NCBI GenBank assembly: GCA_963793845.1
Contig: CAWCBG010000007.1
Location: 52,569-116,568, forward strand
DNA: 64,000 nucleotides
From: CAWCBG01 sp963793845
Lineage (GTDB): Bacteria > Acidobacteriota > Terriglobia > Terriglobales > Acidobacteriaceae
Direction of reading: 5' to 3'
Shown here one piece after another: positions 44,800 to 53,769 of this stretch; positions within the stretch are counted from its first letter, which is position 1, and each line of letters starts with the position of its first letter. The position numbers were made by a program, and so were the translations under genes. The notes below the pieces were generated by a model, which saw only the letters and a list, made by a program, of their open reading frames with translations, had not been told where the DNA came from and ran no database searches.

Positions 44800-45294
44800 A
44801 TGACAGACACTCACCTCATATCCGCTAAGCCCTGGTACGAAGAAGTTGTCCTGCCTGCGCTGCTGCGGCATGCGCGCACCACCTACGGAGCGGCGATGCG
44901 GCGGGCTCTGGACGAAGCAGGCTACGACGACATTCCCGGCAACGGACTTTATGTGATCGGCGGCCTCGCCTTGGGAACCCCAGACCTTCCGCTCGGAGAC
45001 CTGATCAAGCAACTGCGCATATCGAAGCAGGCGGCAGGCCAGCTTGTCGACACCCTGGTGAACCGCGGCTATCTGGAGCGCTCGGTCGATAAAGAAGACC
45101 GCCGCAAGCTGACGGTGACGCTTACTGATCGCGGAAAAGCTGCTGCGGCCACCCAAGGGGCGGCACGCGATAGAATCGATGCCGAATTGCTCGCCAGTGT
45201 AGGACAGGAAGATCTCACCCGAACACGGCGCACACTCGCCGTGCTGATCGACATCGGCCGCCAAGCCGGGGGCGATCAGGACGACGAGCACTGA
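44800..45294 (+). CDS. MarR family transcriptional regulator
   Basis: A 164-residue winged-helix regulator. LGDLIKQLRISKQAAGQLVDTLVNRGYLERSVDKEDRRKLTVTLTDRGKAAA is the classic MarR helix-turn-helix and wing with the Asp-Arg-Arg-Lys wing motif. Helices on either side form the dimer interface. The ATG at 44800 is favoured over an AT-rich upstream in-frame start. Autoregulation is likely, and a target gene is not evident: the next gene, a secreted protein, is 90 bp downstream. Confidence 0.92.
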   Translation: MTDTHLISAKPWYEEVVLPALLRHARTTYGAAMRRALDEAGYDDIPGNGLYVIGGLALGTPDLPLGDLIKQLRISKQAAGQLVDTLVNRGYLERSVDKEDRRKLTVTLTDRGKAAAATQGAARDRIDAELLASVGQEDLTRTRRTLAVLIDIGRQAGGDQDDEH

Positions 45295-45384
45295 TATCGC
45301 ATCCCACGCCGAAACTAAGTCGCTTTCGGTGGGTGGTGAAATAAGGTTGTCAGTTGGCAGTTTTCAGTGCGAGGAGAAGTTCGC

Positions 45385-46104
45385 ATGCTGTTACGCCTGT
45401 TGGCCGCATTGCTTCTGCTTTGCGTCGGCGTCTCTCTGTTCGCACAGAGTGTCACCGAGATCGAGACCAGAGGCATACAGCCCACCTCTCCCGACTACCC
45501 GGTGACCGGCGGCGGCCAGGGAAATCGGGGAGCCGACACGGACCTGCTGGAAGTTACCCTCGATCTTCCTGACGGTCCGCGGCTGCCTATTGGCCAGCCG
45601 TACGACTACGAAGTGACGGTCACCAACAAAAGCAAGAAAGTCATATCGCTGCCGCGATCCATCGAGTGGTCGGACCTCGCTGATGGGCATCCCACAGAAC
45701 TCAAGTATGACGAAATGGAGATCAACTTCATCTTCTCGTCCCGCGAGCAGGGCAACACCTATCTCGGCAGCAATCTCATGCTTTACGGCAGGGCGTCGAA
45801 GCCATCCACCATGGTCGCCCTCCAGCCTGGCGACGCGATGCGACTACGGGGAAGAGTTGAACTGACCGCGCCTTGGCTGCCGATTCCTGCGAATGCTGTG
45901 GTGCCGGTGCATCTGAGAGCAGCGCTGGTCGTTGGCTCCTGCTGGCTGCATCCCGCTCCGGACCCAGTCAACCCTGGTGCCTATCTCAACGATCGCAAGG
46001 AAGTTTATTTCATCCCCTCGCAGAGCATGTTGCCGGTGGAATTGACCACCAAGGAAGCCCTGCCCTTCCCACCAAAACCGAAGGCTCCGGCTCGGCCCGA
46101 GTAG
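45385..46104 (+). CDS. Secreted hypothetical protein with Ig-like region
   Basis: A 239-residue exported protein with signal MLLRLLAALLLLCVGVSLFAQS; the GAGGAG upstream of 45385 decides the start. The mature part is beta-rich (LEVTLDLPDGPRLPIGQPYDYEVTVTNKSKKVISLPRSIEWSDLAD), reminiscent of an Ig-like/CARDB domain, and later contains a proline-rich end. No enzyme motif. It could be an envelope-stabilising protein; family not recognised. Confidence 0.78.
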   Translation: MLLRLLAALLLLCVGVSLFAQSVTEIETRGIQPTSPDYPVTGGGQGNRGADTDLLEVTLDLPDGPRLPIGQPYDYEVTVTNKSKKVISLPRSIEWSDLADGHPTELKYDEMEINFIFSSREQGNTYLGSNLMLYGRASKPSTMVALQPGDAMRLRGRVELTAPWLPIPANAVVPVHLRAALVVGSCWLHPAPDPVNPGAYLNDRKEVYFIPSQSMLPVELTTKEALPFPPKPKAPARPE

Positions 46105-46349
46105 CGACTTATACAACATTTGTCGCTTCTGCGAACAACAGTTATCATCACAAGTTTGGCTTGCGGTTTAGGAGCCACGCATTTGCGGTATGCACGCCTG
46201 ACTGTGACGGGCTTCCTAGCCGGCCAGAACAGTGCCGTGTCATAAGGGAAGTAGAGCGCTGGCCGGAAGAGCCAGCCATAATCATCTATGAGCCATTCTT
46301 TCGTCATTCCTGCCACACGATCTCCTTTCATCATCTTTTCGGAGGTTGC

Positions 46350-47271
46350 ATGCTAAGAACCCTCTTCATCAAGCTCTCCGAAAGCAAGGGCCTGCGCCAC
46401 TTCGCGGAAGAATCGGCGTTGGGCGTGAAGTTTTCCCAGCGCTTTGTCGCCGGCACGCGCCTTCAGGATGCGGTTCGCGCTACCGAAGAGGTCAATGCTT
46501 CCGGCGCCAGCGTCAGCATTGATAATCTGGGCGAGAACGTCACCAATGCCGACGAGGCCAAGCAGAGCGCCGAGCTGTATCACCAGATGCTCGACCAGAT
46601 TGCGACCAAGTAAGCTGAACGCTAACATCAGCCTCAAGCTCACGCACATGGGCTTCGACGTCAGCGAGGACCTGGCTTACGGACTGGTGACCGACCTGCT
46701 TGCCCACGCAGTTGCGATCGACAACTTCATCCGCGTCGACATGGAGGGCTCGCCCTACACGCAGCGCACGCTGGACTTTGTCCGCGAGGTGCATCGCCAG
46801 CCGGGACACGGTAATAAGATCGGCACCGTCATCCAGTCGTACCTCTACCGCAGTGAGAAGGATGTCAACGATCTGCTGTCGGAGAAGATTCGCATTCGCC
46901 TGTGTAAGGGCGCCTACAAGGAGTCGCCGGAGATCGCCTTTCCCAAGAAGAGCGACGTGGACGCGAGCTATATAAAGTTGGCCAAGACGCTGCTGAAGAG
47001 CGGCGTGTATCACGGCCTGGCCACGCACGATGAGAACATCATCGCGGAGATGAAGAAGTTCGCCCAGGCCGAGAATATTCCGACCACGGCCTACGAGTTC
47101 CAGATGCTGCACGGGATACGTCGCGATTTACAGCAACAACTGGTGCGTGAAGGCTACGCGTTGCGGGTCTACATTCCGTTCGGCTCGGAGTGGTATCCGT
47201 ACTTCATGCGGCGTCTGGCGGAGCGGCCTGCAAACGTGATCTTCCTTGCGAAAAGCGTGTTCCGGAACTGA
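46350..47271 (+). pseudogene. Proline dehydrogenase with a single-base frameshift
   Basis: An approximately 306-residue FAD-dependent proline dehydrogenase (first step of proline catabolism) split in two frames. The first part (MLRTLFIKLSESKGLRHFAEES...MLDQIATK) stops at 46613. The rest continues in another frame as LNANISLKLTHMGFD through to the catalytic IRLCKGAYKE...YEFQMLHGIRRDLQQQLVREGYALRVYIPFGSEWYPYFMRRL. Removing the T at 46611 restores ATKKLNANISLKLT. The strong GGAGG before ATG 46350 supports the start. Sequencing error or pseudogene cannot be separated here. Confidence 0.88.
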
Positions 47272-47376
47272 GGCGCCAGGGCAGAGGCTTCGAAGTGGGC
47301 GGAGGTGGCCGCCATCTGCTGACAACTGTTTGCGCGAATCGCGGACTCGCCGTCGCTCATCCAATCGTGCCATACG

Positions 47377-48234
47377 ATGCTGTCGTCGGAGCACTCACAA
47401 AGAGCGGTAGCCGAGTTCGCAGATCTGGTGGAAGTGTCCCGCGAAGACCACCTGATCAGCCTCGCCGAAACGGCGCTCACCATTGCACGCCTGGAGTATC
47501 CCGAGCTTGCGCCCGGGCCCTATCTGGCGCGTCTCGAATCCATGGCGTCCCGCGTGCGCTCACGCCTGCGAACCCGGCCGACCACCTCCGAGATGACGAC
47601 CCTCCTGAGCCGCGTTTTGTTCGAGGAAGAAGGGCTGCGCGGCAACCGGGATGACTACTATGATCCGCGTAATTCCTTCCTGAACGATGTACTGGATCGC
47701 AAGCTGGGCATCCCGATTACGCTTTCTGTGGTCTATATGGAGGTCGCGCGCCGGGTAGGGTTCGCCACCGCCGGAGTAGGCATGCCCGGACATTTCCTGT
47801 TGAAACACTATGACAATCGCTCCGGCGAGATTTTTATCGATCCGTTTAATCGAGGCTGTGTGCTGGCACGCGACGAATGCGAACAGCGCCTGATCGAGAT
47901 TTCCGGCGGACAATTGGAGATGCGGCAGGAGTTTCTGCGGCCGATCACCCATCGCCTGATTCTGACCCGAATGTTGAATAACTTGCGCGAGATCTACTTC
48001 ACGCGGCAGAATTTCGGCAAGGCACTGAATGTGATTGAGCTGTTGCTGGCCATACCTCCGCGTTCTCCGGAGCTGCTGCGTGAACGCGCCTTGGCGCGGT
48101 TGAACCTGGATCAATATCTGGGGGCTGCCCAGGATTTGGGAACTTATTTGAAGTTGCAGCCGGAAGCTCCTGATGCAGAGGATGTGCGGGAGACGCTGGA
48201 CGTGGTACGTCAATTGCTGTCCCGGTTGAATTAG
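47377..48234 (+). CDS. SirB1-type transglutaminase-like/TPR protein
   Basis: A 285-residue protein with an N-terminal half resembling the transglutaminase-like SirB1 domain (NRDDYYDPRNSFLNDVLDRKLGIPITLSVVYMEVARRVGFATAGVGMPGHFLLKHY) and C-terminal TPR-like helices (RMLNNLREIYFTRQNFGKALNVIELLLAIPPRSPELLRERALARLNL). The usual transglutaminase Cys is not evident, so catalysis is unlikely. Function in bacteria is unresolved. Another such gene often lies near metabolic genes. Start codon fits without a strong ribosome-binding site. Confidence 0.87.
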   Translation: MLSSEHSQRAVAEFADLVEVSREDHLISLAETALTIARLEYPELAPGPYLARLESMASRVRSRLRTRPTTSEMTTLLSRVLFEEEGLRGNRDDYYDPRNSFLNDVLDRKLGIPITLSVVYMEVARRVGFATAGVGMPGHFLLKHYDNRSGEIFIDPFNRGCVLARDECEQRLIEISGGQLEMRQEFLRPITHRLILTRMLNNLREIYFTRQNFGKALNVIELLLAIPPRSPELLRERALARLNLDQYLGAAQDLGTYLKLQPEAPDAEDVRETLDVVRQLLSRLN

Positions 48235-48683
48235 GAAACCGAAGTTTTTCTGCTTTTCCGCCAGAACTTGTTGCCCCGGGATTGCATCTTAAGGTGCGCT
48301 GGCGATTAAAACTTGCGTTTTGACCAGGAAGCTGGGTACCATAGCGTTGTCCTCCAATCGCCGCACCTCTCGTGCAGGTGTTCCGCGCGCGGAAATTTCG
48401 GAGCGCCAGACGGACGCGACTAGCTCGATATCAAGAACGATTCCAACCGCAGATTCGCCGGCTACGCGGATAGTAATGCGAGCCCAAAGCGGTTACCCAG
48501 CTGCTGAACTATGCTTCGATGCGCTCGAAATGGCGCAAGACAGGGTGTAGAAAAACGGGGAGGAACCGTCGCAGACGGCAGATACACATCCTGCGAGGTT
48601 CTTGAATTTCGGCAGCCTCGTTAACGGTTCACAAGATGTGGGACACTCGCAACCCGCGAGTGAATAACGTTTAAGAGAGAAAT
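48235..48683. other. Intergenic gap, nothing recognised
   Basis: A 449-bp interval between the SirB1-type gene and the receiver-like gene. A 76-residue plus-strand frame (48320-48550) is Ser/Arg/Thr-rich and has no ribosome-binding site, so it is not called. I see no tRNA, terminator or repeat element. Confidence 0.6.
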
Positions 48684-49490
48684 ATGAATCAAGGATCGAA
48701 TCCTCCTTCCGGACAGCCCGGAGGGAAAGGTCGCAGGAGGCGGCGCGGACGTCGTCCGCCTGTCGCTCACGGTGGTCCGCAGCAATCCGGACAGCAGCAG
48801 GGTCAATCGCACGGACAACCATCCTACGGCGCACAGCCCGGGCAGCAGCACTCGGGTCCGCCACGCCACGGCAAGAAGTTTGGCCGTCGCAAGCCGGGCG
48901 GCCGCCCGGGACAGGGACAGCCCCAGGCCGGTGGAGGAATCTACAGCGCTCCTATGGACCACAGCTATCGCGGCCAGCAGGGTGCCAGCAACGGCAACAC
49001 CCATCGCCCCACCCGCGGCCGTCCGGGGCAGCAGTTTGGCAGGCAGTTTGCTCCCGCCGATCCGGAGCCGCTGCCGGTGATGACCGAGGCCACTCCGGCG
49101 CGCATCTTTGCCTTCGTGGATGATCTGTTCTTTCTGGCCAAGATCCAGGAGACGGCTCGCAAGATGAATGTCAAGGTCGAGTTCGTCAAGACCGACAAGG
49201 ACCTTTACGAGCGCATGGGACAGAACGGCGGCGATAAGCCTGCGCTCATCATCTTCGACCTGAACAGCGCCACGGCCAAGCCGCTGACCATGATTCCCAA
49301 GCTGAAGACGAAGTTCAAAAAGGCGACCAACTTCATCGGATTCGTCTCGCATGTTCAGGGCGATCTGAAGTTGAAGGCACAGGAAGCCGGTTGCGACATG
49401 GTGGTGCCGCGCTCGGCCTTCTCGCAGAACCTGGCCCAGATTTTGCGTCGCCACGGTGCGCCCGAAGACTTGTCGGACACCGGAGACTAG
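48684..49490 (+). CDS. Disordered Gly/Gln/Arg-rich protein with receiver-like C-terminal domain
   Basis: A 268-residue protein in two halves. Residues 1-130 are low-complexity Gly/Pro/Gln/Arg with a GGKGRRRRRGRRPP cluster and many GQ and RG steps, as in RNA-binding or phase-separating tails. Residues 140-265 have an alternating strand/helix order (IFAFVDDLFFLAKIQETARKMNVKVEFVKTDKDL, PALIIFDLNS, FIGFVSHVQGDLKLKAQEAGCDMVVPRSAF) like a response-regulator receiver, with an Asp in the beta-3 position but a Ser-type change near the usual Lys. The combination is unusual, and the function is unknown. Confidence 0.82.
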   Translation: MNQGSNPPSGQPGGKGRRRRRGRRPPVAHGGPQQSGQQQGQSHGQPSYGAQPGQQHSGPPRHGKKFGRRKPGGRPGQGQPQAGGGIYSAPMDHSYRGQQGASNGNTHRPTRGRPGQQFGRQFAPADPEPLPVMTEATPARIFAFVDDLFFLAKIQETARKMNVKVEFVKTDKDLYERMGQNGGDKPALIIFDLNSATAKPLTMIPKLKTKFKKATNFIGFVSHVQGDLKLKAQEAGCDMVVPRSAFSQNLAQILRRHGAPEDLSDTGD

Positions 49491-49499
49491 TCGACGAAG

Positions 49500-50873
49500 T
49501 TGGTGTCGCGATTCATCAACCTGCGGTTCTGGGCTTGGGCGGCGAACCTCGTCGGCGTTATCTCCGTCGTTGGCTTCTCGCTCATCGTCATGCGCTTGCC
49601 TGTGCTCTCGGCGGCCGAGGCCCAGCCGTCATCCTCCAAGGTTCAACCGCCTACCTTTTATCGCGACGTATTGCCGATCCTGCAGGATCACTGCCAGGTT
49701 TGTCACCGGCCTGGTGAGATCGCTCCCATGCCGCTGGTCAGCTATGAGCAGACGCGCTCATGGGCAGCCGCCCTCAAGCAGGCGGTGCAATCCAAGCAGA
49801 TGCCGCCCTGGTTTGCCGATCCGCGCTACGGAAAGTTCTCTAACGATCCTTCGCTCACGCCCCGGCAGATTGCGTTGCTGTCATCATGGGTCGATGCCGG
49901 CGCACCCGCGGGATTGCCGAAAGATGCGCCGCCTCCGCGCCATTGGGCTGCCGGATGGATCATTCCCGAGCCCGACAAGGTGGTACAGATGCCGGTGCCG
50001 GTGAAGCTCCCTGCGACCGGCGACGTCGAGTACACCTACGAAATTGTTCCTACCGGATTCACCGAAAACAAATGGGTGCAGATGTCGGAGATCCGTCCCA
50101 GTAGCCGTGCCAACGTGCATCACGCCGTGGTGTATATCCGGCCTCCGAATTCGAAGTGGCTGCGCAAGGCGCCGGTAGGCGTGCCGTTTACGCCATCGAG
50201 TTTTGCCGATGCGAGCGAGCGCGCCGAAGCCCACGTTACCACCAGTGACATGCTGCTGGTCTACGCCCCCGGCAGCGAGCCTGACCGCTGGCCGGATGGC
50301 ATGGCCAAGTTCGTGCCGGCGGGATCGGACCTCGTCTTCCAGATGCACTACACCACCAACGGACACGCCACTACCGACGACACCAGCATCGGCCTGGTCT
50401 TCGCGAAGCAGCCGCCGAAGCAGCGTGTGCTGACCCTGCAACTGACCAACAACACCTTCATCATTCCTCCGCGGGAAGACAATTATCGGGTGGACGTCTC
50501 CGGCACGCTGCCGAATGACGCCACGCTGCTCAGCTTTTTTCCTCACATGCATTTGCGGGGAAAGACCTTCGAGTACAACATTCTTCATCCCGATGGCGAG
50601 GTCGAAACCCTGCTGCGAGTCAACTACAACTTTCACTGGCAGCTCAGCTATCGCCTGGCCAAGCCGCTGTTTCTCAAGGCGGGCACGAAGCTACAGGCGG
50701 TAGGATGGTTCGACAACTCGGAGGAGAATCCGCACAATCCCGACCCCAACAAGTGGGTGGTGTGGGGCGGCCAGACGTATGAAGAGATGATGGTCGGCTT
50801 CTTCGATGTCGCAGTACCTGCGAATGTGGACAAAGAGCAATTCTTTGTGCGGCACCCGGCACCCGGAAAGTAA
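49500..50873 (+). CDS. Secreted c-type cytochrome with copper monooxygenase-like domain
   Basis: A 457-residue exported redox protein. A signal/anchor helix (about 12-35) is followed by a haem-binding CQVCH (Cys65, Cys68, His69) with RPGEIAPMPL, then a region matching copper type II ascorbate-dependent monooxygenases: ANVHHAVVYI, DLVFQMHYTTNGH and FFPHMHLRGK supply His and Met copper ligands. The reaction is unknown; the fusion suggests electron feed from haem c to copper. Start is TTG 49500, with GTG 49503 as alternative. It immediately follows the receiver-like gene (9 bp). Confidence 0.85.
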   Translation: MVSRFINLRFWAWAANLVGVISVVGFSLIVMRLPVLSAAEAQPSSSKVQPPTFYRDVLPILQDHCQVCHRPGEIAPMPLVSYEQTRSWAAALKQAVQSKQMPPWFADPRYGKFSNDPSLTPRQIALLSSWVDAGAPAGLPKDAPPPRHWAAGWIIPEPDKVVQMPVPVKLPATGDVEYTYEIVPTGFTENKWVQMSEIRPSSRANVHHAVVYIRPPNSKWLRKAPVGVPFTPSSFADASERAEAHVTTSDMLLVYAPGSEPDRWPDGMAKFVPAGSDLVFQMHYTTNGHATTDDTSIGLVFAKQPPKQRVLTLQLTNNTFIIPPREDNYRVDVSGTLPNDATLLSFFPHMHLRGKTFEYNILHPDGEVETLLRVNYNFHWQLSYRLAKPLFLKAGTKLQAVGWFDNSEENPHNPDPNKWVVWGGQTYEEMMVGFFDVAVPANVDKEQFFVRHPAPGK

Positions 50874-51052
50874 TTGAGAAACACGAACCATTTTCCTTGG
50901 GGCAGCCCGTCTAAGCCCAGCGCGGCTCCGCCATTGGTGTATCCCCAACAATGATCCGGCAGAGTGGCGCGCAGCACCACGGCTCGACGCGCTCCAAATG
51001 GATTCGGCGGCCCCAGACTGAAGGACGCACCGGAAGGCCAGACTTTGGAGGG

Positions 51053-51070
51053 GCGTACCTTTAGGTATGC
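51053..51070. repeat. Short GTACCTTTAGGTATGC hairpin
   Basis: One of three small palindromes in the 574-bp gap 50874-51447 (others at 51340-51359 and 51417-51434), all of the form GCRYACC...GGTRYGC, adjacent to a dispersed element at 51197-51290. The same hairpin type occurs near 9670, 10980 and 53735. Confidence 0.65.
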
Positions 51071-51196
51071 CGGTAAGCCCATTGTCCTAGTATGGCTGGC
51101 GACCCAACAGCTAACATCTCTATGTCTGTCATTTCTATGTCCGTCATTCCGACCAAGGCCTTTGAGCCCTTGCACGGACAGACTCCGCCGGGGCTG

Positions 51197-51290
51197 GAGA
51201 GACGGGTGTCACAACCGCAAATGATCTGCGGTGAAGTAAGACCGTTGATGTCTGCAGAGAACGGCCGCGCAGCGGCGACACAGCCGCGAC
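51197..51290 (-). repeat. Dispersed intergenic element, copy 1
   Basis: Read on the minus strand this approximately 95-bp segment (GTCGCGGCTGTGTCGCCGCTG..., then GACCGCAGATCATTTGCGGTTGTGACAC) matches the plus-strand region at 63411-63540 with small gaps. It is neither coding nor part of the CATTCCGAGCG families. Function unknown; could be a small mobile element or non-coding RNA gene. Confidence 0.65.
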
Positions 51291-51447
51291 AAATTCTCTG
51301 AAGGCCTCGTCGGGATGTCAAGAACAAGGGACTTGTAATGGCGTACCTGAAGGTACGCCCCTTCAAGACCGTAGTTTTTCGGCATCGGCATGACAAGAAA
51401 CCAAGAACTCATGACAGCGCACCCGAAGGTGCGCCCCTTCATGGCTT

Positions 51448-51861
51448 CTACGCTTGAGGACGGAGAGCGAGCAGTTCTTTGATCTTCTCCAGCAGGACCG
51501 CCGGGCCCTGCCCTTTGCTGATGGCGACATCAACGCCGGGCAGAGCCTGATCGGCAAACAACTGGGCGGAAACCAGAATCACCGGCACGCGAGGCCGGGC
51601 GCTTTTGATGTGCGCGGCCACGTCGACACCGCCGAGGCCGGGCATTTCGTAGTCGAGGATGACGAGATCAACGGTGTTGGCTGCGAACAGGCGCAGGGCC
51701 TGTTCTCCGTCGGCCGCACTCAATACCGAGTAGCCAGCCTTTTCTAGAAGGAGGTGACGGCTCCACAAAACTCCGGCATCGTCATCGACTGACAGAACGC
51801 GCCGGGCGCAGCTGGGGTGAGAGGGGACGGCGAACCGTTCGGGAGACGGTTGGCAATTCAT
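51448..51861 (-). CDS. Single-domain response regulator
   Basis: A 137-residue receiver domain with no output domain: RRVLSVDDDAG (acidic pair), phospho-acceptor Asp70 in DLVILDYEMPG, Ser/Thr in VILVSAQ and Lys116 in AISKGQGP. It resembles the regulator at 63654 in length before the Asp and in order. Likely a phosphorelay intermediate or a receiver for the orphan kinases nearby. ATG at 51861 is chosen; a GTG three codons earlier is possible. A Crp-like regulator gene lies 75 bp upstream on the same strand. Confidence 0.92.
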   Translation of the reverse strand: MNCQPSPERFAVPSHPSCARRVLSVDDDAGVLWSRHLLLEKAGYSVLSAADGEQALRLFAANTVDLVILDYEMPGLGGVDVAAHIKSARPRVPVILVSAQLFADQALPGVDVAISKGQGPAVLLEKIKELLALRPQA

Positions 51862-51936
51862 ACACTTCACCTGGAGGGCCGCAAATTGGTGCGAAGTTAT
51901 CAGGCGAAGGTTACTGTTGTCTGTCTGGTAACGTAC

Positions 51937-52641
51937 CTACAGCAAAGAAAGCCGGCGAAATTCATCGCGCACGATGGCGTAGCACTCGCAGGTAGCGTCC
52001 TCGAGGGCGACACGATTCTCCACCGTCACCACACCACGCGAGTAGTGGATCATGCCGGCGCGATGCAGAAGTCCGGCGGCCAAGGTTACGGTGGTGCGTG
52101 GCGCACCCAGCATCTGGCCCAGAAAATCGTGGGTCAGCCGAAGCTGATCGGTTTCCAGCCGATCACGGCACGACAACAGCCAGCGGGCAAGCCGCTCCTC
52201 GATATTGTGCAGCCGGTTGCAGACGGCAGTTTGCGCGGACTGCACCAGCAGCGCTTGCGTGTAGAGTTGCAGCCGGCGGCGCAGTTCACCGCCGCGCTCA
52301 AATTCAGCCTTCAGAACTTCGGCCTTGATGCGGAAGCCGTGGCCGGCAATCTGAGTAAATGTCCGTCCCGGCATGCCGTCCGTACCCAGCAAAATAGGGA
52401 CACCGACCACACCTTCGCAGCCGATAATCCCGACCTCGACGGTGTTTCCCTCCTTGACCGTCATGACAACGGAGGCGATACCATCCTCCAGAAAATAGGC
52501 GTAGGAGGCGTTCCCGTCCAGCAGAGTCTCCCCCTGGGGAAGTGCCACTGGTGAAAGATGAGGTTTGAGACGATTGATTTCGGCCGCGGGTAAAGCCGCG
52601 AGCACACGATTCCGGTAACGTGCCTGTCTTGGCGGGTTCAT
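51937..52641 (-). CDS. Crp/Fnr family transcriptional regulator
   Basis: A 234-residue regulator: a cyclic-nucleotide-binding-type beta-roll (ALPQGETLLDGNASYAYFLEDGIASVVMTVKEGNTVEVGIIGCEGVVGVPILLG) followed by a long dimer helix and a winged-helix (LARWLLSCRDRLETDQLRLTHDFLGQMLGAPRTTVTLAAGLLHRAGMIHYSRGVVTVEN). The cAMP-contact RxS motif is not evident and FNR cysteines are lacking, so the ligand is unknown. The strong AGGAGC precedes ATG 52641. It is divergent from an orphan kinase across a 240-bp gap with repeated sites. Confidence 0.93.
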   Translation of the reverse strand: MNPPRQARYRNRVLAALPAAEINRLKPHLSPVALPQGETLLDGNASYAYFLEDGIASVVMTVKEGNTVEVGIIGCEGVVGVPILLGTDGMPGRTFTQIAGHGFRIKAEVLKAEFERGGELRRRLQLYTQALLVQSAQTAVCNRLHNIEERLARWLLSCRDRLETDQLRLTHDFLGQMLGAPRTTVTLAAGLLHRAGMIHYSRGVVTVENRVALEDATCECYAIVRDEFRRLSLL

Positions 52642-52766
52642 ACTGACGCTCCTGTGGGCGAAAAACGCCGCACCTGGAATGCGCAAATGGACCAGCCCCC
52701 TGGCCGGATACGTGCGTATAGGAGATGTATTTATATTGTAGGCCTTCCAACCCCGTGTGTGTGTGC

Positions 52767-52843
52767 GGTATCAGACTTAGTGTCAGAATTGATATGTCTG
52801 GCGGTAGACGTTATTTCGGTCCCTATGTCTGGTATCGGACTAA
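52767..52843. promoter_or_regulatory. Repeated sites between Crp-like regulator and kinase
   Basis: In the AT-rich divergent gap GGTATCAGACTTA (52767-52779) recurs as GGTATCGGACTAA (52831-52843), 64 bases apart, and TATGTCTGG occurs at 52793-52801 and 52824-52832. Such paired repeats suggest operators, perhaps for the Crp-like protein. Confidence 0.45.
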
Positions 52844-52881
52844 ATTTGGAGTATGATTCACGATAGAAGTTCCGCGCCCCT

Positions 52882-53631
52882 GTGGCGCACCGTAGGTGTT
52901 CCGTGGCCTCACAAAAAGCAGAGCAGGGCATTCCCCCACCATCTGAAGGGGATGCAACCGCCGCAACGCTCGCCCATGAGATCAACAATCCTCTCACCTC
53001 TCTGTTGAACCTGCTTTATATGGTCGAGGCGGAAAGCAGCCTTTCGGAAAAAGCCCTCAACTTCCTGAACCTCGCAAGAGAAGAGATTCGCCGCATTTCA
53101 GACATTGCCAATGGAGCGCTCAGCGACCTGCGGGGCACGATCGGCCCGAGAGAAACCAACGTGGTGAAACTGCTGCGCTCGGTGGTCGACTTCTATGAGT
53201 CGCAGATGAAGGTGCGCGGCATCACGATTCAAGCGCGCTATTGCCCGGATGGAGATCTTTCCGTCTACCCCGGCCCGTTGCGGCAGGCGTTTTCGAACCT
53301 CCTGCTGAATGCCGCCGATGCCATGCCACAGGGTGGAACCATGCGTGCCAGGGTATCGCTGGCCCACGAGTGGACGGGACAAGAGAGACATGGACTGCGG
53401 GTGACCTTCGCCGACAATGGCCGCGGAATCGCAGCGGAGGATTTGCCCAGGATTTTTGAGCTCTTCTTTACCACCAAAGGAGCGGCAGGAACGGGCCTCG
53501 GACTCCCCCTCGTAAAACACACCATCGCCAAACACGACGGCGCCGTGCGAGTTCGCAGCTGTACGAGAAAAGGGAGGAGCGGCACGGTCGTCACCATGTT
53601 TCTACCCGCGCACATCGCCCTGGTCGCGTAG
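52882..53631 (+). CDS. Orphan histidine kinase lacking a sensor domain
   Basis: A 249-residue cytoplasmic kinase with only a short N-terminus before the H-box ATLAHEINNPLTSLLNLLYM (His32). The ATP domain has LSNLLLNAADAMPQGG-like N-box (FSNLLLNAADAM), G1 FADNGRGIAAEDLPRIF and G2 GTGLGLPLVKH. It starts at GTG 52882. Without a sensor it may be driven by a partner protein or act as phosphorelay hub with the single-domain regulator nearby. Sister genes with the same AHEINNPL box: the CHASE3 kinase at 57.5 kb. Confidence 0.92.
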   Translation: MAHRRCSVASQKAEQGIPPPSEGDATAATLAHEINNPLTSLLNLLYMVEAESSLSEKALNFLNLAREEIRRISDIANGALSDLRGTIGPRETNVVKLLRSVVDFYESQMKVRGITIQARYCPDGDLSVYPGPLRQAFSNLLLNAADAMPQGGTMRARVSLAHEWTGQERHGLRVTFADNGRGIAAEDLPRIFELFFTTKGAAGTGLGLPLVKHTIAKHDGAVRVRSCTRKGRSGTVVTMFLPAHIALVA

Positions 53632-53769
53632 ATTCGAGGCGTTTCAAGAAGCGTCTGGTTCAGATCGCTGCTGCGGCTTCAAACAGTTCAACTGAGTCGG
53701 TCGCCAAGTCGGCGGGCCAGGATCGCGTAGAACGGACCTTCAGGTCCGCGTCCTGACAGCCACTGCTTC
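53632..53769. other. Gap with small hairpin
   Basis: Contains GGACCTTCAGGTCC-type palindrome (about 53729-53745), of the same form as the short hairpins at 51 kb, in the convergent interval between the orphan kinase and the secreted protein gene. It may serve as a terminator; no T-tract follows. Confidence 0.4.

Noticed and set aside
48320..48550. 76-codon frame before the receiver-like gene
   Set aside because: Unusual Ser/Arg-rich composition and no ribosome-binding site; coding status unsupported.
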